8,681 nt of DNA, from positions 1-8,681 of the forward strand of contig JBDTYA010000276.1 of the NCBI GenBank assembly GCA_040005915.1, written 5' to 3'. Under the pieces are notes generated by a model. It was not told the origin of the DNA and made no database searches. It was given only the letters and a program-made list of their open reading frames with translations. How positions within the stretch are numbered: position 1 is the stretch's first letter; each line of letters begins with the position of its first letter. The position numbers were made by a program, and so were the translations under genes. Origin of the DNA: JAENVT01 sp040005915 (GTDB lineage: Bacteria; Actinomycetota; Acidimicrobiia; Acidimicrobiales; Ilumatobacteraceae). This document shows positions 6,510 through 8,681 of the stretch, one piece after another.

Positions 6510-7643
6510 ATGAATTCAACCACCGAACAACGCCCGACGGCTGGCCGCGCAATCGGCACGCTCGTCCTCATCGGGACCACCAAAGGCCTGTTCACACTGC
6601 GCGCCGGACCCGACCGTGACACATTTGTGCTCAGCGGCCCCACCTTTCGTGGTGAGGAGATCTACTCGACGTGCATAGACAATCGCGGGCCGCAGACGCG
6701 GGTGTTCGTCGGCTCGGTCAGCAGTCATTGGGGGCCAGTACTACGACGCTCGGATGATCTCGGGGCCACCTGGCGAGAGGAGGACCACGCCGCGCTGGCG
6801 TTCCCCGATGACACCGGCGCATCCGTGGCCCGCGTCTGGCAGTTGACCCCGGGCCCGGCCGACCAGCCCGACGTCTTCTACGCCGGGGTGGAGCCCGCCG
6901 CGTTGTTCCGCAGCGACGATGGCGCGCGTACTTTCTCGCTGATTCGCGGACTGTGGGATCATCCCCATCGCCCCCAGTGGGTTCCGGGCGGAGGGGGCAT
7001 GTGTTTGCACACGATCCTCGTGCACCCCACGGATCCGGATCGATTGCTCATTGCGGTCTCGGCGGCCGGCGTGTATCGGAGCGACGACGGCGGCGACACG
7101 TGGTCTGCTAGTAATCGAGGCATCGTGGTTCCGTTCATGCCGGACGCACCGACCCCCGAGTTCGGTCAGTGCGTACACAAAGTCGCTCGCGATGCAGGTG
7201 ATCCGGACCGCCTCTACCTCCAGCACCACGGAGGGATCTACAGCAGTGATAACGGCGGAGACTCGTGGGAACCGATGACGAGCATCGCTGGAATGGACTT
7301 CGGCTTTCCAGTTGTTGCGCATCCAACGCGGGCGGGCCACGCGTATCTGTTGCCGTTGGAAAGCGACGGGTACCGCTGTACGCCGGATGGGCATTGCATC
7401 GTGTGGAAGACCGAGGATGGCGGTGAGACGTGGCTGCCGTTGACCAACGGCCTGCCGCAGAGCGGCGCTCATCTCACGATCCTGCGTGACGGTTTCACGA
7501 CTGACGGTCTGGATCGCTGCGGGCTCTACTTCGGGACGCGAACGGGCGAGCTCTTCGCATCAACTGACGACGGCGACAGCTGGCGCGAGCTTGCGTCGCA
7601 TCTGCCGCCGATCATGTCGGTGCGGGCAGCGCCGGTTCACTGA
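6510..7643 (+). CDS. BNR/Asp-box beta-propeller protein (sialidase-like fold)
   Basis: This 377-residue protein carries six Asp-box motifs (S/T-x-D-x-G-x-T/S-W/F) spaced along its length: 81-88 SDDLGATW, 135-142 SDDGARTF, 191-198 SDDGGDTW, 246-253 SDNGGDSW, 301-308 TEDGGETW and 351-358 STDDGDSW. Each follows a strand of the type GVYR or LFRS, and several follow 'HPTDPDRLL'-like turns, the pattern of WD40/YVTN/BNR-like propellers. It is often annotated as exo-alpha-sialidase, but I see no FRIP-type arginine motif near the N-terminus, so sialidase activity is doubtful. No signal peptide or membrane segment is present, so a cytoplasmic location is likely. The ATG at 6510 has GGAGGAG at 6501-6507. 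The open frame extends back to 6240, but that part lacks propeller features. Five bases after its stop begins a MoaD/ThiS-like gene, so the two are probably co-transcribed. The molecular function is unknown. Confidence 0.88.
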   Translation: MNSTTEQRPTAGRAIGTLVLIGTTKGLFTLRAGPDRDTFVLSGPTFRGEEIYSTCIDNRGPQTRVFVGSVSSHWGPVLRRSDDLGATWREEDHAALAFPDDTGASVARVWQLTPGPADQPDVFYAGVEPAALFRSDDGARTFSLIRGLWDHPHRPQWVPGGGGMCLHTILVHPTDPDRLLIAVSAAGVYRSDDGGDTWSASNRGIVVPFMPDAPTPEFGQCVHKVARDAGDPDRLYLQHHGGIYSSDNGGDSWEPMTSIAGMDFGFPVVAHPTRAGHAYLLPLESDGYRCTPDGHCIVWKTEDGGETWLPLTNGLPQSGAHLTILRDGFTTDGLDRCGLYFGTRTGELFASTDDGDSWRELASHLPPIMSVRAAPVH

Positions 7644-7648
7644 CCGCG

Positions 7649-7936
7649 ATGCTTGTCCGAGTCCGGATTCCAACACAGCTGCGGAACCTCGCTGGCGGCG
7701 CCAGCTCTGTGGACGTCGTCGTCGACTCGACACCGGTGACGGTCTGTTCCGTGTTCGACTCGCTGGCGACCACGCACCCAGCGTTAGAGCGGCGGGTCCG
7801 CGATGAAACGGGCCGCATGAGAATCCACGTCAACCTCTTCGTGGATGGCGACAACATTCGCGATCTTGATGGTGTCGAGACGACGATCGGCGACGGTTCG
7901 GACGTTTCGATCATTCCCGCCATCTCTGGCGGCTGA
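7649..7936 (+). CDS. MoaD/ThiS-family ubiquitin-fold protein
   Basis: This 95-residue protein starts MLVRVRIPTQLRNLAGG, has the helix segment VCSVFDSLATTHPALERRV (32-50), continues INV-like as RIHVNLFVDGDNIRDLDGVETTIGDGSDVSIIPAISGG, and ends in the Gly94-Gly95 tail that this fold uses as a thiocarboxylate sulfur carrier or as a conjugation tag. The VNxFVDGxxIR..xGxxTxxxDGxxVxIxPAxxGG pattern is classic for MoaD/ThiS. Partner enzymes such as MoaE, MoeB/ThiF or a JAMM protease are not in the window. The gene lies 5 bases after the BNR-protein gene with no clear ribosome binding site, so translation is probably coupled. Candidate roles are sulfur donor for molybdopterin or another cofactor, or a small protein modifier; the sequence does not decide. 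Confidence 0.9.
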   Translation: MLVRVRIPTQLRNLAGGASSVDVVVDSTPVTVCSVFDSLATTHPALERRVRDETGRMRIHVNLFVDGDNIRDLDGVETTIGDGSDVSIIPAISGG

Positions 7937-8107
7937 CAAGACTTCGACCAGGTCTAATTGGGTTGGTGGTCCTGACGAGTCGACGAACAATGGATGGCGT
8001 GTCGCGGAAACGGACCAAGCGTGGATCTCGAGACTCGATTGCAGGATCTACAGCAATCCCGATGGTCGAGTGAACTCACCGTTTACTGGTGGCCGCCGAC
8101 ACAGCGG

Positions 8108-8377
8108 TCAGTTGTTGGTGAAGGTGGTAGGGAAGCCGGCGGTGGCCAGTTGTGAGGTGACATGAACTGCGTGTTTGCCGACACCGACAGGCAAGGAGAC
8201 GTACTGAACCGACCACGTTCCAGATCTGGCAAGCGCCGGGACGGTCACCTGCAGCACGTAGCCACCGTCGAGGATGCTGCCGCTCGTCGGACCCTCGCGG
8301 GCACTGCCATCGGAGATCCGTCCCGACGGTGACACGAATCGAACCTCGATGCCGAGGTTCCCGCCGGCAACACGCAC
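8108..8377 (-). pseudogene. C-terminal fragment of a secreted beta-sandwich protein
   Basis: The 89-residue frame reads VRFVSPSGRISDGSAREG..., then DGGYVLQVTVPALARSGTWSVQYVSL, then TSQLATAGFPTTFTNN and stops. This looks like the end of a repeated extracellular domain of actinomycete surface or secreted proteins, where DGxYxxxVTVPxxxxxGTWxVxxVxL and LxxAGFPTTFT recur. It has no signal peptide or plausible start of its own: the GTG at 8377 has no ribosome binding site, and upstream the sequence turns into a different fragment on the other strand. It is best seen as the surviving 3' end of a larger gene. The bases between it and the MoaD-like gene (7937-8107) hold nothing I recognise. Confidence 0.5.
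8341..8360. repeat. 8-bp perfect inverted repeat at a fragment junction
   Basis: GAACCTCG (8341-8348) and CGAGGTTC (8353-8360) are perfect complements around the loop ATGC. It sits where the plus-strand VDVTGWF fragment begins and the minus-strand fragment stops resembling its family. It could be a chance palindrome, a hairpin between converging transcripts, or a mark of the rearrangement that joined the two pieces. Confidence 0.5.
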
Positions 8378-8437
8378 GTCACTGTGGACGTCACCGGATG
8401 GTTCGCGCTGTCGGCGACAAGGTCGCGCCGTAGTTGA
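8342..8437 (+). pseudogene. Tail of a secreted 'VDVTGWF' repeat protein
   Basis: The plus strand reads NLDAEVPAGNTHVTVDVTGWFALSATRSRRS and stops at 8435-8437. The segment THVTVDVTGWFA matches the end of a domain common in secreted proteins of Acidimicrobiia and other actinomycetes, which usually reads ...TxLVVDVxGWF. The domain's earlier part (about 100 residues with an NVTAV..P..G start) is missing: an in-frame stop lies at 8330-8332, and no other frame upstream looks related. It is therefore a 5'-truncated remnant. It overlaps the minus-strand fragment across 8342-8377. Bases 8438-8609 contain no gene I can support. Confidence 0.5.
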
Positions 8438-8597
8438 TGGGGTTCGATTTCACCCCGAAGGCGATCAACACTTCGGGTGTCCGCATACGATCACCGCGAC
8501 GGCGCACGTCACCGATGATTTTTCCGGGGGTGGCGACAAGCCGGGACAACGCTCGCTGAGGAGCGCGCCGGTAACGACGGATGTATCGGACCAGCAT

Positions 8598-8603
8598 TAT
8601 CCT
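8598..8603 (+). promoter_or_regulatory. Possible -10 box of a leaderless transcript
   Basis: TATCCT (8598-8603) fits TAnnnT, and the ATG of the next gene follows after exactly six bases, the spacing that would put the transcription start on the A of ATG. No Shine-Dalgarno sequence precedes that ATG. Leaderless genes of this arrangement are common in actinomycetes. No good -35 box is visible. Confidence 0.35.
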
Positions 8604-8609
8604 GACGCA

Positions 8610-8681
8610 ATGAACACCCGCGGTCGTCTTCTTTCGGCGGTCGTAGTGACGGGACTTGTCGTCGGTTTGGCGGCGTTTTCG
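8610..8681 (+). CDS. Start of a secreted or membrane protein, cut by window end
   Basis: The last 24 codons read MNTRGRLLSAVVVTGLVVGLAAFS with no stop. The basic start (Arg4, Arg6) and following hydrophobic run form the first part of a Sec-type signal peptide or a membrane anchor. The cleavage site and mature protein lie beyond the window, so the function is unknown. The frame is open further upstream, but ATG at 8610 is the only start that gives a proper signal peptide. No ribosome binding site is seen. The neighbouring secreted-protein remnants suggest a locus for surface proteins. Confidence 0.6.
   Translation, partial: MNTRGRLLSAVVVTGLVVGLAAFS

Noticed and set aside
8391..8597. 68-residue minus-strand open frame (MLVRYIRRYRR...)
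   Set aside because: It is Arg-rich with only a 2-base spacer after AGGA and no recognisable family; it could be real but I cannot support it.

Overview
The window looks chromosomal and comes from a high-GC Gram-positive bacterium, most likely an actinomycete. The signs are GTG starts, strong G/C third-position bias, a tRNA gene that does not encode its CCA end, and PadR, ABC and FtsX gene types usual in Actinomycetota. The secreted-protein fragment ending in VDVTGWFA suggests Acidimicrobiia (Ilumatobacter-like), but that placement is an inference from family habits. No IS element, CRISPR array, phage gene or integrase was found.

Layout from left to right. Bases 1-54 are the 3' part of a tRNA-Arg(CCU). 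About 335 bases without a recognisable gene follow, carrying one good 12-bp hairpin. On the minus strand lies an apparently intact class I haloalkane dehalogenase (390-1319) with all its catalytic residues. Next to it is a damaged glyoxalase/VOC-family gene (1451-1870). Its metal-binding first strand is still readable in another frame, which a small ORF with its own ribosome binding site (1777-1977) reads. This patch looks like decaying DNA.

The main functional unit is a three-gene minus-strand operon (6008 down to 2210): a PadR-family repressor, an ABC ATPase and an 817-residue FtsX/MacB-type permease. The genes overlap by 4 bases each (ATGA, then GTGA), so translation is probably coupled. 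A good promoter (TTGACG, 16 bp, TATAGT) precedes padR. Two tandem AGTA-N3-TACT repeats lie on and just downstream of its -10 box and are the likely operator. This is a self-regulated export, efflux or envelope-stress type transporter of unknown substrate.

On the plus strand, 6510-7936 holds a tight pair: a six-Asp-box BNR beta-propeller protein without a signal peptide, and a 95-residue MoaD/ThiS-type ubiquitin-fold protein ending in Gly-Gly. The pairing, with no activating enzyme nearby, is the least understood functional unit here.

The right end (8108-8681) contains fragments of secreted proteins. One is a C-terminal beta-sandwich piece on the minus strand. Another is a short plus-strand tail with VDVTGWFA, and the two meet at an 8-bp inverted repeat. 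After them comes the start of a new plus-strand gene with a signal peptide and a possible leaderless promoter, which runs off the window.
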